This document shows positions 1 to 11,329 of a stretch of 64,000 bases of DNA, one piece after another. Made by a program: the position numbers and the translations under genes. Below the pieces are notes generated by a model. The model was not told where the DNA came from. It did no database searches and saw only the letters and a list, made by a program, of their open reading frames with translations. Numbering within the stretch: the first letter of the stretch is position 1; every line of letters begins with the position of its first letter. The stretch is from Ascaphus truei (taxonomy: Eukaryota; Chordata; Amphibia; Anura; Ascaphidae). The DNA lies in contig WSYH01002464.1 in NCBI GenBank assembly GCA_036426205.1, positions 22,304 to 86,303 on the forward strand. The letters run 5' to 3'.

Positions 1-1863
1 TTTAATTTTAAACAATTTGCCACTTCTGGGATGATAAAACTTGTCCCCAGTGTTTAGACTGTTACAGATGCTACACCCATAAAATTTAAACAGCCTGCCT
101 TGGGTGAACTCAGGAAATGTGGAGTAATGTAGTGTTTCCCATTATCAGCTTTAATTAGGATGTGCTTTAAATTTTCTCCCTGTCTATAAGCAAAACGTGG
201 GAAATCTTTACAGACATCCTTAAGAGTGTCGTCAGTCTGTAGTATTTTGCAGTGTTTCTGGAGTGTTTTTTTAATAAAACCACTGGCAGTTGTAAATTTA
301 CTGACAAATGTAAGACGATCACTTTTTAAAGGTAATTGTGGAGGCTTATTAAAAGCTGTAATAATTTCAGACCTATTGTGTCCCCTTTCCACAAATCTCT
401 CCTCAATCTCTTTTAGAGTATCATCCAATTTATTTGGCCTATCTACTATTCGTGTAGCTCTGATTTTTTGAGAAAATGGTAGCATTTGTTTCAGGCGTTC
501 TGGGTGGAAGCTAGATGCATGCAAGGTACTGTTCACTATGCAGTTCTCCATTTTCATATGTAAGGAGCACATCTAGATACGAGATCTGTTTTGTGCTCCA
601 ATTTTTAGTAAATCTTACAGTTGTATTCAGCCCATCAAGATAATCAAAAAAGTTGGTAAGCTCCTCCTCTGTACCTTCCCAAAGAAATAGCAAATCGTCA
701 ATGTATCTACAATAAAATAACATCTTATTGTAGTGCTCTGAAGAATAGATGAATCTCTCCTCAAAATCAGTCATATATAGGTTAGCGTAGGATGGGGCTA
801 CATTGCTGCCCATCGCCGTCCCTGCTGTCTGTAAATAAAAAGACTGTTCGAACTTAAAATAATTCTAATACAGAACAAAATGTAGGTGCATAATATAATC
901 CACAGGTGGATTTGATTAATGAGAATTAGTAAGGTTTTGTCTAATGACATCTAAACCACTATCGTGAGGGATTATAGTGTACAAATTTGTTACATCCATT
1001 GTCCCCATAATTATGTTTTTTTCACCCAGAGGCACTGTGCGTATCTTTTTTAGGAAATCAAAAGTGTCTTGAATGTAAGATTTACTCTTGATGACCAGAG
1101 GCTGCAAAAAGGTATCCACATAAACTGCTAATGGTTGATTGATAGAACATGTAGCTGATATGATGGGCCTCCCTGGGGGTTTTTGTAAACTTTTGTGGAT
1201 CTTAGGCAATAAATAAAGGACTGGACGTCTCGGGTTTTTCATAGTAAGAAAATTTACTATTTCTTCATTTATCCATAAGTTATTTAACCCTAGTTGAAGT
1301 ATACCCTTAATTTCAGTTTGATACCTTAGTGTTGGATCTTGGTCAAGCTTAATGTAGCACTCTTGATTCTCCAATTGCCTCAGGGCCTCTGTTTTGTACA
1401 CAATATAATCCTGCACTACAAGTGCTCCTCCCTGATCTGCTCTTTTAAAGATAATGTTATTATTCTCCCTGAGTTTTTTCAAAGCCTCCTTTTGTGTAAG
1501 TGTTAGATTGAAGTTTGTGTAATGATGCTTTTTAAAATATTGTTTCACGTCATTTTTAATAAGGCGCATGAATACATTAACACCTGTATTTTTGAAAGGT
1601 GCAATAAACCTTGATTTTAATTTACATCGATTAGGGTTTACCTGTTCTTGTTGCTGCCACTGCTGGTCATGCTGATCTGTGGACTTACTGCAAAAGAAAG
1701 ATTTCAAATTTAAATTTCTTTCAAATTTGAACAGTTCAACCTCTAATTCAAAGGGATCAGGTCTTGTGGTAGGGACAAATGAGGGACCTTTGGATAAAAC
1801 ACAGATATCCATTTCTGTTAGTTCATGAGAAGACAAATTGATAATTAAATTATGCTTACTCAT
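1..1863 (-). pseudogene. Penelope-like element reverse transcriptase, broken (locus A)
   Basis: Minus-strand PLE reverse transcriptase, running off the left edge before its GIY-YIG domain. The 1863-916 part carries the finger motif LLPKIHK followed by PPGRPIIS and the palm piece DVTNLYT. Two in-frame stops follow (about 916 and 860), then the same frame resumes with GTAMGSNVAPSYANLY and the catalytic YIDD near 695-710. A frameshift near 530-570 leads into the thumb region, which contains SSFHPERLKQMLPFS. PLE proteins copy their RNA at a nick made by their own GIY-YIG nuclease (family knowledge). The stops and frameshift make this copy dead. Its upstream end abuts an oppositely oriented PLE fragment at about 1864-1875. 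Confidence 0.9.
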
Positions 1864-1875
1864 GTTGGTCGTGGT

Positions 1876-2332
1876 CGAAGGCTATTTTATTTGCAATACA
1901 TGCACAGCCTGCAAATACAGTCTAAAAAGAGCTTCATTCTCATCTACGGTCACTTCAAAGACATACAATATCAAACAACACATTACTTGCAACAGCACGA
2001 ACATTATTTATCTTTTGGAATGTCCCTGCGGTCTACAGTATGTGGGAATGACTACAAGGTCCATTAAACGCCGTTTATACGAGCACGTTTACAATATCAC
2101 AAAGGGTTTGACCACACACAGTGTGTCGAATCACTTTCTCCAGGTACATGGTAAGGACCCTACAGGTCTAAAATGTATGGCCATATAGGCACTCACACCC
2201 AATTGGCGGGGAGGTAACATCAACAGCCTCCTGGGCAAAAAGGAGTCCTTTTGGATATATGAGCTCCAGACGCTTATACCTCTGGGTCTTAATATCGAGT
2301 TCGACCTCAAAGCATTTCTTATTAATAAATAA
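1876..2332 (+). pseudogene. PLE GIY-YIG endonuclease domain, one in-frame stop (locus A, opposite strand)
   Basis: 5'-truncated plus-strand PLE copy. It starts at a CxxCxxC stretch (CNTCTAC), then has the GIY-YIG signature IIYLLECPCG followed by QYVGMTT and the conserved R..R...EH segment. A single TAG at 2186-2188 interrupts the frame; the same frame then continues with GKKESFWIYELQTL and LNIEFDLKAF to TAA at 2330-2332, which is the usual PLE C-terminus. So only one visible stop breaks this domain. It is joined head to head with the minus-strand RT. Confidence 0.88.
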
Positions 2333-2904
2333 TGTAAGATTCTGGTCTATGAACTATTGTCATTCATATCTGGTCATCTTTCAGTTTTTCTTTAGTCAAT
2401 TCACTTAATGGTTGTTTTACGCTATCACCATTTATTAGTCACTAGAATGTGGGTCTCTATGATTTAGTATATATTATATTACATTTGGTTTAGATTATAT
2501 TATAAGTGTTTATATCAGCTTTATTATAGCTCTCCACTATATAAGGAATTACACACTTAGTAGTTAGTAGAAATATAATATTCATCACATTTCCCTCACC
2601 TTTTATATTATTATGATGTGCGATGGCTCTGTACTGGACACTGTACATTTTGTTATATGTTGTGTTCTATTTGTCACTCTTGTTGGAACGGTCTGCAGCC
2701 TATTTCTGTGGGGCCTTGGGCTTTATTTTATACCATTTGCATACTGCCTGTCCTGTATCTATTCAATATTTGTGGTCCATCTCTATGTCCTCTGATTGGT
2801 CACATACTGTTCTTAGGCTATATATCATTATATACATATTTTGCATACCCCATGGTGGAGAACTATCTATAGGTCTATGATGGTCATCCCAGTTGTAAGT
2901 AAGT

Positions 2905-2975
2905 ATCTATATATGTTATATGTATATATATATTGATATATATATATATAATATATTATATATATATATATGTGT
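2905..2975. repeat. (TA)n microsatellite
   Basis: Nearly pure TA/TATG dinucleotide run inside the PLE tail. Confidence 0.9.
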
Positions 2976-3253
2976 GTGTACATTATGCATCTATCCTTTT
3001 TGGTTTATGTATATATATCAGCTAGTGGTTATTATCAGCCTTTTTTGATATTTGCTATGAATATTGTGTATTTTTGCATATATTTTTCTTAGTACATATG
3101 TGTTTCATTGTTCTATGTTATTATGTTTTGTCTGCTGAGACATTCAGTTCACTATGTTGCCATTGCGCATGTCTATCTCTTTATTGTGTCACTGTACCTT
3201 TAAACCGGGACTACTTAAATGTGGACATTCTATGACTGAGGCACTACTTTTTT

Positions 3254-3295
3254 ACCCCTGAGGAAGGAAGCGCAGTCTTCCGAAACGCGTAGGGT
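3254..3295 (+). ncRNA. Hammerhead-like hairpin of PLE tail, copy 1
   Basis: Stem I ACCC (3254-3257) pairs with GGGT (3292-3295). The core CTGAGGA (3258-3264) is followed by one extra A, stem II GGAAG/CTTCC (3266-3270 with 3277-3281), GAAA, then C-GC-G-T-A as a two-pair stem III and cleavage-site triplet GTA. This is a type I hammerhead layout except for the extra A before stem II. Whether it cleaves cannot be told from sequence. Confidence 0.65.
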
Positions 3296-3899
3296 GGTCT
3301 ATTCGTGCACTGCTGTCCTAATAGCATCTACCACACTTTCATTACCATCTCCACGGACTTATCTCAGCCATTGGCCTGTCCGTGGCTGCTACCCATGCTG
3401 CCCCACGGAGCTGGGCACTGACGACATCGCCTGTCTGCTGCTGCCGGCTTTGATCCTGTGCTGTTGCTGCGCATGTGACGACGTCTGCTCCTGTGACCCG
3501 CTGCCCTGTACGTCTGCCATGCGGAGGTCTGTGGAGTGGAAGGCAGGGAGGGTCTCCCCCATAAGCTCCTGCTGACTGTATGAGACGCTTTGGAGCTGAT
3601 TTCTATCATCACGAGAGGGGATACTCTCAGAATTATCCACCGCCTTCTACCTTTTAGTGTCTGGTAAGCGGACAATCCAGCCTTTGCTGGAGTGCACTTG
3701 TGACCCTTTTTATTTAGTGTTATATATTTTTATTGAACATATAGTTGTTGTATTAAATGCATTTTACTTATTTCAGTCATTTGTTTGTCTCAGCATTTAT
3801 TTGTCTTAGTATTTGTTAGTGGTGTTGTATGTTTCTGTTAGTTACTGTATCACACTATGTTTGTTTTTATATCTTTTACATGATTGATCATCTTCATGA

Positions 3900-4142
3900 G
3901 GAGAGCCCAAGTGGATATCACCTTCCATCTGGTTGTATAATTCCTTTATTCATTCAGTACACCTTGGGGCCAAGCGCCATAGATATAACTTTTTCTTCTC
4001 AATATATATTCTGTGTGTTATTTGCTCAATATTGTGTGTTCACCTTCCCTGATGGAATAAACTTTCTTTATCATATCACAGTCGCATTCAATTCAACCCA
4101 GTTATTTTGGTGTATATTAAAACCCTGTAAGCTATCGTGACA
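3900..4142 (+). mobile_element. LTR 3'-end fragment, same family as the 1.9-kb solo LTR
   Basis: This stretch resembles the last part of the solo LTR ending at 6302: both have GTGTGTTCACC, a GGAATAAA poly(A) signal, CAACCCAGTTATTTT (or near it), and end in GCTATCGT.ACA. The left boundary is uncertain. Confidence 0.6.
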
Positions 4143-4380
4143 TACATGGCCATCACTATTTCATTTACCAGCTAAGAAAAGATCAGTAAAATGTGAAACG
4201 TTTGTGAAACGTTTGTGCATGATCACCCCACCCAGTAGGTCTACCGACAGGAAAATAAGTGTAGTGTATGATTTTTAAGGTGTAAGGGATCGGGGGACAC
4301 GCGCCTCTCAGCGGGTCCCTGTCACCCAGGCTCCCAGTGCGGCCGCTGGTCTCAGACCCCCTCCCTGTCGGCTCCTTACC

Positions 4381-6302
4381 TGTAGAGGGAGAAAGGGGGT
4401 GGCCCGGGATTAAAGGGGTTACACCCCATTTGGCCATCACCTGACCTCACCCGGGAGTCAAAGGGTTAACTGGGCTAAGACCTAGAACAGTGATTTAACC
4501 CATGTAATGACATGTACATGTGTATTCCCCTGTTCCCCTGTTCCATTGTAATGTCTGGTTTACTCAGTGTCTACATCACACACACACTAGAATCCATCCG
4601 GGAGCACAAGGGTTAATAGTCCTTTAATGATTATAGCTCTTTGTGAAGTTTTCCCGCCTTTTCAGGCACCATTTTGCAGGTCCCCATTGGCCGCCATTAG
4701 GGCTCCATGCATTCTAATGGAGAATCTTGTTGTTTTAGTCCTGTTTCCTGTAAAGACCAGCAGGTGGCGTCCGGGAGGGAGAGCGGCGGTTTCCCATTGA
4801 AAGTCGATGGGCCCATTGACTTCAATGGAGGTTCCTCGAGGTAACTTTCGAAGAACAAGTTGGCTGCCGTCCAGACCGCAAACCGCAAAGCGGATACATT
4901 TTCAATAGGAGAGCTTTGATCACTTACAAGTCAAGGTCAACGTCAAGTGGCGTGGGAAAAAACAGTTCTAGGGCCCCTAGGAATAAAATTCTTTTTGCCC
5001 CTAGTTCCTAGGCTTCCCCCCACTTGACCACAACCGGGTCCCCAAATCCTGGACCCCGATAAGGGTCGAACCGAGAAGAACGGGTCGCGCCATAGGCTTT
5101 GCCGGCGGCGGCAGAAACGGCTCAGAAACGGCTCAGAAAAATGACTAAGTGTGAAATGCTGTATTTTGGTACTCCATATCTCCGGTTCCGGAGGGCCCAG
5201 CAGATCAAGGTTTGGGGTGTCTGCAGTCACTGCTCCGGCATCACTGCAGAACCATCCTTGACCCTCCTGGACCAACCCGACGGAGTATGGACCCCCTTGA
5301 AAGTTCGGGACTTCAATGGCGGAGAAACCCCATTGACCTCAATGGTGGCAATTTACCATTGAAAGTCTATGGCGGAGAAGCCCGTTGTTTTCAATGGGGA
5401 TTTAGTGAAAAGCTGAGATTTCTTTTTTAGCGGAGATTTTTGTATTAAAATGAAAAATGATTTAATGTGCATTTGTGTAACTCCGGTTCCGTAGGTCATA
5501 GCAAGTCTCTTTTTGGACCATATGGTGTCCCAGTTCCGGCCATGAGAACTGGGAAGTTTGGTTCTGCTAGACCCAACAGAACCGGATATTTTAATACGGT
5601 TATGTTTTATGTTTTATACTGTGTCCCAAGGTATGGACAAAGACCCAGAGGAAATCCCTTTGCATACCAGGATAGTAGATGGCCCTAGAGGCGCCCCAAT
5701 GTCTAGGACTTAAGTATTGTTCAAAGGGTTTTATCACCCTCCCTGTCTATTTGAGGGCGGGGGAGGCTCATACCAGAGCAGTTTTTAAGTGTCCCATTTA
5801 TCACCTTCCAACAAAGGTTTTACTGTCAGAGATCCAGATGGGTAGACTGGCTGGCATTCCATTTGCATATGTGGGGCTACAGAAATGAGACCCCAGAGTT
5901 CTACTGCGCCTGTGCCAGCTAGCAGGGGGGCCTGTACTAAAATGTGTTCCCCCATCAAAGATTGGCTGGAGATAATTGAAAACCAATCACAGGTACTTAA
6001 TGTTAAGGATTGAGGGACAAAAGGTTTATAAACTGCTGTCCACCCATATATCCTTTGTCTTCGTTTGCTGATATGGTTACCTGATATCACCTGAATGATT
6101 ACCTAATTGCTGAAGAGAAATGCTACATCAAACTTCTCATCCCCCAACCCATAAGTAAGTGTACTTCTTGTCAGTTACTGTATTATTCGTGTGTTCACCT
6201 ATCCTAAGGAATAAAATCACTTTATTATATCTTAAGCCTCGTTCAGTTCAAACCCAGTTATTTTTGTGTAATATTAATAGACCTGTGTAGGCTATCGTCA
6301 CA
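4381..6302 (+). mobile_element. 1.9-kb solo LTR inserted in the chromovirus 5' LTR
   Basis: The chromovirus LTR is interrupted exactly between TTACC (4376-4380) and TTACC (6303-6307), a 5-bp target-site duplication. The insert begins TGTAGAGG and ends GTCACA, i.e. TG...CA, with no internal coding region and a poly(A) signal AATAAA near 6209. That is the structure of a solo LTR. Repeated phrases such as CATTGAAAGTC.ATGG occur inside. The family is not identified; a retrovirus-like or gypsy LTR are both possible. Confidence 0.8.
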
Positions 6303-6307
6303 TTACC

Positions 6308-6940
6308 TCCTCCGTTCGGACGCCCTGCCGCTCCTCCGCGGTGCACGCCGCATCCTCCCACATGCGACCGGGCGCACGCACGGGAACCTTACAGGGCACA
6401 CGCGCACCCGATCCTCTTTGCTGTCCTCCCGCACCGCTAGCTCCTCCTCCCATCAGCTACAGGCTGTCTCCACCACTCACCTGGCTGACTCCCACTCTGG
6501 GCACCTGAACCTATCCCTAGGCTTTCTCAGACAGGCCTCCGCTCCACCTGTTGCTCTCATTGGTCCTCCTGCATATATAACCCCAGTCTGCCCTCTCCTT
6601 CCTCGCTCTGCATAGTTCTTCTGTGGCTTCGCTTGTTCAGTCGTCTATGCCTGGCTCTCTTCTGTATTTCAGCTCTAGTTCCTGTCCCTGCCCCCATTGG
6701 ATACCCTTGGATTTGATTTTAGCTCTCTCTCTCGCTACTCCCTGGACTCGGCTTTGGACCTTACTACGCTGCTCTCTCCTGCCCCAACCTACGGCTCTCG
6801 GATCTCTACCCTCGGACTTCTGGCACCTCGGACACAGCAAGTATCAAGTTAACCCTTTCTCATCAGGCCCGGCAATGCATCATACCACACTCCGGGCACG
6901 CCCTCACTGCTGTGGGTGCGTGTTATACCCTTACACACCT
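6308..6940 (+). repeat. Remainder of chromovirus 5' LTR with promoter motifs
   Basis: Continuation of the LTR that starts at 4281 (TCCTCCG..CGGACGCC matches the 3' LTR near 11426). It contains a CCAAT-type ATTGG (6559-6563) and a TATA box TATATAA (6574-6580), a plausible retrotransposon promoter. The LTR end and primer binding site around 6937-6960 cannot be fixed with confidence. Confidence 0.7.
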
Positions 6941-6986
6941 CAGTATTGGGGACTGGCCAGGTCTACGGGCATTCAGGCATTACATT

Positions 6987-7274
6987 ATGCAGAGCCCAAC
7001 AAATGCAGACCCCCCTGGGGTGGGCCAAGGTATATCTATGGATCACTGGCAATTTTTAAGCGATCAAGTCACGGCCGTGGCACAGCAGCTTTCTAACCTC
7101 TCCATGCGGGACTCGCCAGCTGCACCGCCTCCTCCTGCCCCAGTACCTATGGGACTCTCGGAGCCACGTATTCCTCCTCCCAACCGGTATGCCGGAGACC
7201 CCCTTACTTGCCGGGGATTCTTGAACCAATGTGATGTCCAGTTCGAGATGTCCCCATCTCGGTTTCCCACAGAT
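6987..7274 (+). pseudogene. Chromovirus gag, N-terminal part
   Basis: Starts at ATG 6987 just after the LTR and runs through a proline-rich stretch (PPPPAPVPMG) to RYAGDPLTCRGFLNQC and FPTD, the usual start of the sushi-type capsid. The frame breaks at about 7275, where a PLE tail begins. The capsid core that should follow is missing. Confidence 0.8.
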
Positions 7275-7914
7275 TGCTGACGAAGCTTACGAGCGAAACA
7301 TGTTGGAGGAGGATTTTTGGACATTTTATACCACCGCAGTTTCACCTGGATCGCCGTTCACCACCAGACTTTTCGGACGCGGAAGTCAGGGTACAATGCC
7401 TATCGCGCCATACAGGAGAGCTGCCGTGAGTTCTGGGACATTTCCAATTGGACTTTTTACTTCTTTTATTCATTAAAGTTGTTTTTTACCTGGCTTACCC
7501 TGCCTGTGATTTACTAAAGAAGATTGTGCTCCACCTCTAAGGCTGGGATTATCTCTGAGTGTCTGCACTCACATATGGCCATGTGTGTGGTTTTTATATA
7601 TCAATTTTATCCACCCCACCATTTATTGTCACTTAACAGTGTCATACACCTATTGCTGTTTTCCCCTCCTTCTCTCCTGAGATCTCCATCAGGACCAGTG
7701 ATCAATGAAGCAAGCCATAGGCTAAAGCCACCTTTGTTGTGATGTGTCTACACTCACACATGGCCGTGTGAGTGATTTTGTATTATTTCCTTCCATACTA
7801 TTTCCCCTCCCATCACCCATTCAATTTTTAGCATTTTAGGCTATTGTGTGACTTACATTTTGCTGTTTCAGTTTTTGTTTTTTCTGGCTTGCGCTCGCCT
7901 TATTGTGTCTTCAT
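7275..7914 (+). mobile_element. PLE tail insertion replacing the middle of gag
   Basis: Between the gag pieces FPTD (7263-7274) and ERCQEP (about 7919) lies about 640 bp of non-coding DNA that opens with a hammerhead-like hairpin (7277-7304: CTGACGA, A, stem GCT/AGC, GAAAC-AT-G-T-T). No clear target-site duplication is seen, and roughly 200 capsid codons are gone, so insertion came with a deletion or two events occurred. Confidence 0.65.
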
Positions 7915-8164
7915 TCAAGAGAGATGCCAGGAACCCCAGCGTCCCCGTTTTATGCTGCCCTTGTCTGCTTCTCCTAGGTCTCCTCCCTTGGCTCTTCCTG
8001 CATTGGACACTCCTGAACCAATGCAGATTGGTAGCAAGCAGCTCCGGACTGCTGAGAGAACACGCCGCCGAAATGAGGGTCTCTGCTTCTACTGTGGGTC
8101 CCCGGAACATCAACTACGTCACTGTCGCCTGAGACCGGGTACGAGAACGCCCAGTAAAGGTTGA
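7915..8164 (+). pseudogene. Chromovirus gag, C-terminal nucleocapsid
   Basis: Reading frame continuing gag after the insert, ending at TGA 8162-8164. It has a basic segment and one CCHC zinc knuckle, CFYCGSPEHQLRHC (8084-8125), which binds RNA during packaging in this family. Confidence 0.85.
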
Positions 8165-8191
8165 GGGGCTTTTACTGGGTATCATTTCTCC

Positions 8192-8465
8192 TTGCCCCTC
8201 TCCTCCCAAAGAGCTACCGAAGAGAATTCTTCTGCCTATAACTCTCGAGGGTCCCAATGTCCGGGTAGCAGTGGAAGTCTTCATCGACTCCGGGTCTGGT
8301 GGCAACTTCTTGGATCACGACTATGCTTGCAACAATCAAATTCCGTTAGTCAAGAAGAAGTCACCCATCGGTCTTGAGGCTATCGACGGTCGACCACTCC
8401 AACCACGGATGGTCATACGGAGGTCATCATCTTCGATGTCTTCCACTCACCTACTGTCCAGGTAA
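8192..8465 (+). pseudogene. Chromovirus aspartic protease
   Basis: The active-site motif FIDSGSGGNF (D near 8286) and the following LEAIDGRPL segment fit the retropepsin fold of Ty3/gypsy elements, which cleaves Gag-Pol. The frame shifts near 8400-8465 before the RT frame begins at 8468. Confidence 0.75.
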
Positions 8466-8467
8466 TT

Positions 8468-9367
8468 TTGGGATTGCCGTGGCTCCAGCTTCACAACCCG
8501 TGCGTTCATTGGACAGACGAACTACCAATCCAGTGGGGTCCTACCTTGAAGGAGGCGGTCATTCCTTTTGTTACCGTGCTCGCTGGTCTCGATGCTTCTT
8601 CACCTCCTCTCTCTACCCTGCCTGAGGTACACAGTGATTTTTTGGATGTCTTCAACAAGACTCAGGCGGAAGTCTTACCACCTCATCGTTCGTACGACTG
8701 CCCCATCGAATTAATTCCTGGAGCCATACTCCCTAAGTCTAAGTCGTATCCCCTCTCCGTGCCCGAGACCGAGGCTATGGCGACTTACATCCAGGAGAAT
8801 CTCAAGAGAGGTTTCATTCGGAATTCCACTTCCCCGGCCGGGGCGGGTTTCTTCTTCGTGAAGAAGAAGGATGGCTCCCTGAGACCCTGTATCGACTTTC
8901 GTGGGCTTAACAAAATCACGGTTAAAAACCGGTATCCTCTTCCTCTAATTTTGGAACTCTTTGACCGGCTCCAAGGAGCCTCTATATTTTCCAAACTCGA
9001 CCTGAGAGGAGCTTACAATCTAATCCGAATACGCGAGGGTGACGAGTGGAAGACTGCATTCAACACACGTACGGGTCATTATGAATATCTAGTGATGCCG
9101 TTCGGCCTCTGCAATGCCCCAGCCGTCTTCCAAGAATTTATGAATGACATCTTCCGAGACATTTTGGGTGTTTTCGTCATCGTATACCTAGATGATATCC
9201 TCATTTTCTCCAAAAACCTGGAAGAGCACATTCGTCACACCAGGGTGGTCCTCGCTTGGCTTCGTGCCAATAGCCTCTATGCGAAGATGGAAAAATGTCT
9301 CTTCCACCGATCATCCACAGCCTTCCTTGACTATATAATTTCTTCACCATGGATCCTGAGATATTGA
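8468..9367 (+). pseudogene. Chromovirus reverse transcriptase
   Basis: About 300 residues. Visible RT motifs in order: PAGAGFFFVKKKDGSLRPC, IDFRGLNKITVKNRYPLP, FSKLDLRGAYNLIRI (first catalytic D), LVMPFGLCNAPAVFQEFMN, and VYLDDILIFS (catalytic DD). It ends early (ILRY) when the frame shifts; the thumb/connection continues in another frame. It copies element RNA into cDNA in virus-like particles. Confidence 0.9.
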
Positions 9368-10095
9368 AGGCTGTTCTAGATTGGCCGTTGCCGAACTCCT
9401 TAAAAGCCGTCCAGCGTTTCTTTGGGTTTTCAAACTACTATTGAAAATTCATCCGTAATTTCTCCACTATCGCTCTACCCATTACCGCTCTCACCAAAAA
9501 AGGGGCTGATCCAGCAGCATGGTCCCCAGATGCCATCAAAGCCTTTGAGTTTCTTAAAAAAGCTTTTGTCTCTGCCCCCATCCTTCGTCACCCGGACACG
9601 TCTCTTCCTTTCACCCTTGAGGTTAATGCTTCGGATGTGGGAGCTGGGGCGGTACTCTCGCAAAGGTCCTCACCCCAAGAAAGACTCTATCCTTGTGTAT
9701 TCTTTTCTAGGAAATTCTCTTCAGCCGAGAGAAATTATGATGTCTGGAACCGTGAACTTTTGGCTATCAAGTTAGCCTTGCAAGAATGGAGACACCTCCT
9801 CGAGGGTACCAAAGAGCCAGTAGCAATTCTCACCGATCACAAAAACTTATTGTATATTGAGGGGGCTCGTCGTCTGGGATCCCGTCAAGCACGTTGGGCA
9901 CTTTTTTTTTCTTGTTTAAATTACACGATTTCTTATATTCCGGGTACCAAGAATATCAAGGCCGATGCACTTTCTCGACAGTTCTCAAGGACGTCTGTAC
10001 GCTGCTCCACGTTTTCGCCACAAGATCTTGGAGCGGGGGCATTCTTCCAGATCAGCTGGTCATCCTGGCTTCAAGAGGACAGTGAATCTTATTAA
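9368..10095 (+). pseudogene. Chromovirus RNase H, frameshifted
   Basis: Continues the pol polyprotein with a stop after FFGFSNYY near 9441. The RNase H signatures are [26 protein letters not shown] and ILTDHKNL, followed by the tether [16 protein letters not shown]. After about 10020 the frame degenerates and most of the integrase HHCC finger is deleted. Confidence 0.85.
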
Positions 10096-10117
10096 ATGGA
10101 CATTTTGGTAGCCTAAT

Positions 10118-11329
10118 ATGAGCAAAGACATTTTTGATTTCACCAGAGCTTGTCCAGTCTGTGCTCAGAGCAAGTCCGCCCGACACAAGCCATCCGGTTT
10201 TGTCCTTCCCCTTCCTATTCCGGAACGGCCTTGGAAGCATATTTCCATGGACTTTATAGTGGAACTTCCTCCTTCTAAGGGGATGAATACGATCCTTGTA
10301 GTAGTGGACATATTTTCCAAGCACACACACTTTGTACCCCTCAAGGGTCTCCCCAATTCAGCTACCTTGGCTGACATATTTTCTAAAGAAATTTTCAGGT
10401 TACACGGCGTTCCACTCACCATTATCTCGGACAGGGGTACTCAATTCATTTCTAAGTTTTGGCGAGCATTCTCTCAGAGACTTGGCATATCCCTCCTCTT
10501 CTCCTCGGGTTACCACCCACAGACCAACGGCCAGACGGAGAGAATGAATCAGACCTTGGAGCAGTATCTCAGATGCTTTGTGTCAGAATCTCAAGACAAC
10601 TGGGTGGACCTACTACCCTGGGCGGAGTTCGCAATTAATTCATTGAAGAATGAATCCACGCAAGTGTCGCCTTTCTTCATTAATTTTGGGTTCCACCCCA
10701 GCAGCCTTCCTCTTTCTTCCCTGCCCTCTGGTGTACCTGCAGCAGATATCCAAGTTTCTAATCTACAAGAGTCCTGGAAAAAGATTCAAAAAGCCTTGCA
10801 AGGGGCCGTCCAAAAACAAAAGGCTCAAGCAGATCGGCGACGTCAGGTGGCTCCGGAGTACAAACCTGGAGACAGAGTCTGGCTTTCTTCAAAAAATATT
10901 AAACTTAAAACTCCTTCTCAGAAGCTGGCGCCCAGATTCTTGGGTCCCTTCAAGGTCCTCGAACGGATCAATCCAGTAGCCTATCGACTTTCATTACCTC
11001 CCACCATGAGGATATTCTCAGTGTTCCACGTTTCCCTTCTGAAACCCTTAGTTCAGAATGTACATTTTCCGGACCGTTCTCATAGACCCAACCCCATCGT
11101 AATACAAGGGCAACAAGAATTTGAGGTTCACTCCATTCTCGATTCACGTTTTTCTAGGGGCAATCTTCAGTTCCTCGTTCATTGGAAGGGATATGGTCCG
11201 GAGGAACGTTCCTGGGTACCTTGTCATCACATTCATGCCCCAGCTCTTCTTAAACAATTTCGTCAGAAATTTCCTCACAAACCTTGGGAGGATTATCCGG
11301 AGTCTGATCCTCACGGGGGGGTACTGTAA
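10118..11329 (+). CDS. Chromovirus integrase with C-terminal chromodomain (longest intact ORF of the element)
   Basis: Open for 403 codons. It begins inside the zinc-finger end (CPVCAQSKSARH), then has the integrase core: MDFIVELPPS (D), ISDRGTQFISKFW (D), HPQTNGQTERMNQTLEQYL (E). A GPF-type module (FLGPFKVLERI) follows, and the last ~55 residues form a chromodomain (FEVHSILDSR, LVHWKGYGPEERSWVP). In chromoviruses this domain steers insertion toward methylated-histone chromatin (family knowledge). The upstream half of the HHCC finger is lost, so the ATG at 10118 is unlikely to be a real start. Confidence 0.9.
   Translation: MSKDIFDFTRACPVCAQSKSARHKPSGFVLPLPIPERPWKHISMDFIVELPPSKGMNTILVVVDIFSKHTHFVPLKGLPNSATLADIFSKEIFRLHGVPLTIISDRGTQFISKFWRAFSQRLGISLLFSSGYHPQTNGQTERMNQTLEQYLRCFVSESQDNWVDLLPWAEFAINSLKNESTQVSPFFINFGFHPSSLPLSSLPSGVPAADIQVSNLQESWKKIQKALQGAVQKQKAQADRRRQVAPEYKPGDRVWLSSKNIKLKTPSQKLAPRFLGPFKVLERINPVAYRLSLPPTMRIFSVFHVSLLKPLVQNVHFPDRSHRPNPIVIQGQQEFEVHSILDSRFSRGNLQFLVHWKGYGPEERSWVPCHHIHAPALLKQFRQKFPHKPWEDYPESDPHGGVL

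Larger units (their letters stand above)
2333..3700 (+). mobile_element. PLE 3' tail / terminal repeat region (locus A)
   Basis: Non-coding, AT-rich sequence after the GIY-YIG stop. It contains a TA microsatellite and then a hammerhead-like hairpin at 3254-3295. The boundary near 3700 is approximate. Short ORFs here in several frames have no recognisable domain and are treated as chance. Confidence 0.6.

Noticed and set aside
2613..2880. Three overlapping hydrophobic plus ORFs in different frames
   Set aside because: Overlap each other in all frames within PLE tail DNA; no start context or domain.
4190..4222. GTGAAACGTTTGTG repeated twice, resembling the GAAACG box of the hairpins
   Set aside because: No upstream TGANRA core or pairing stem.
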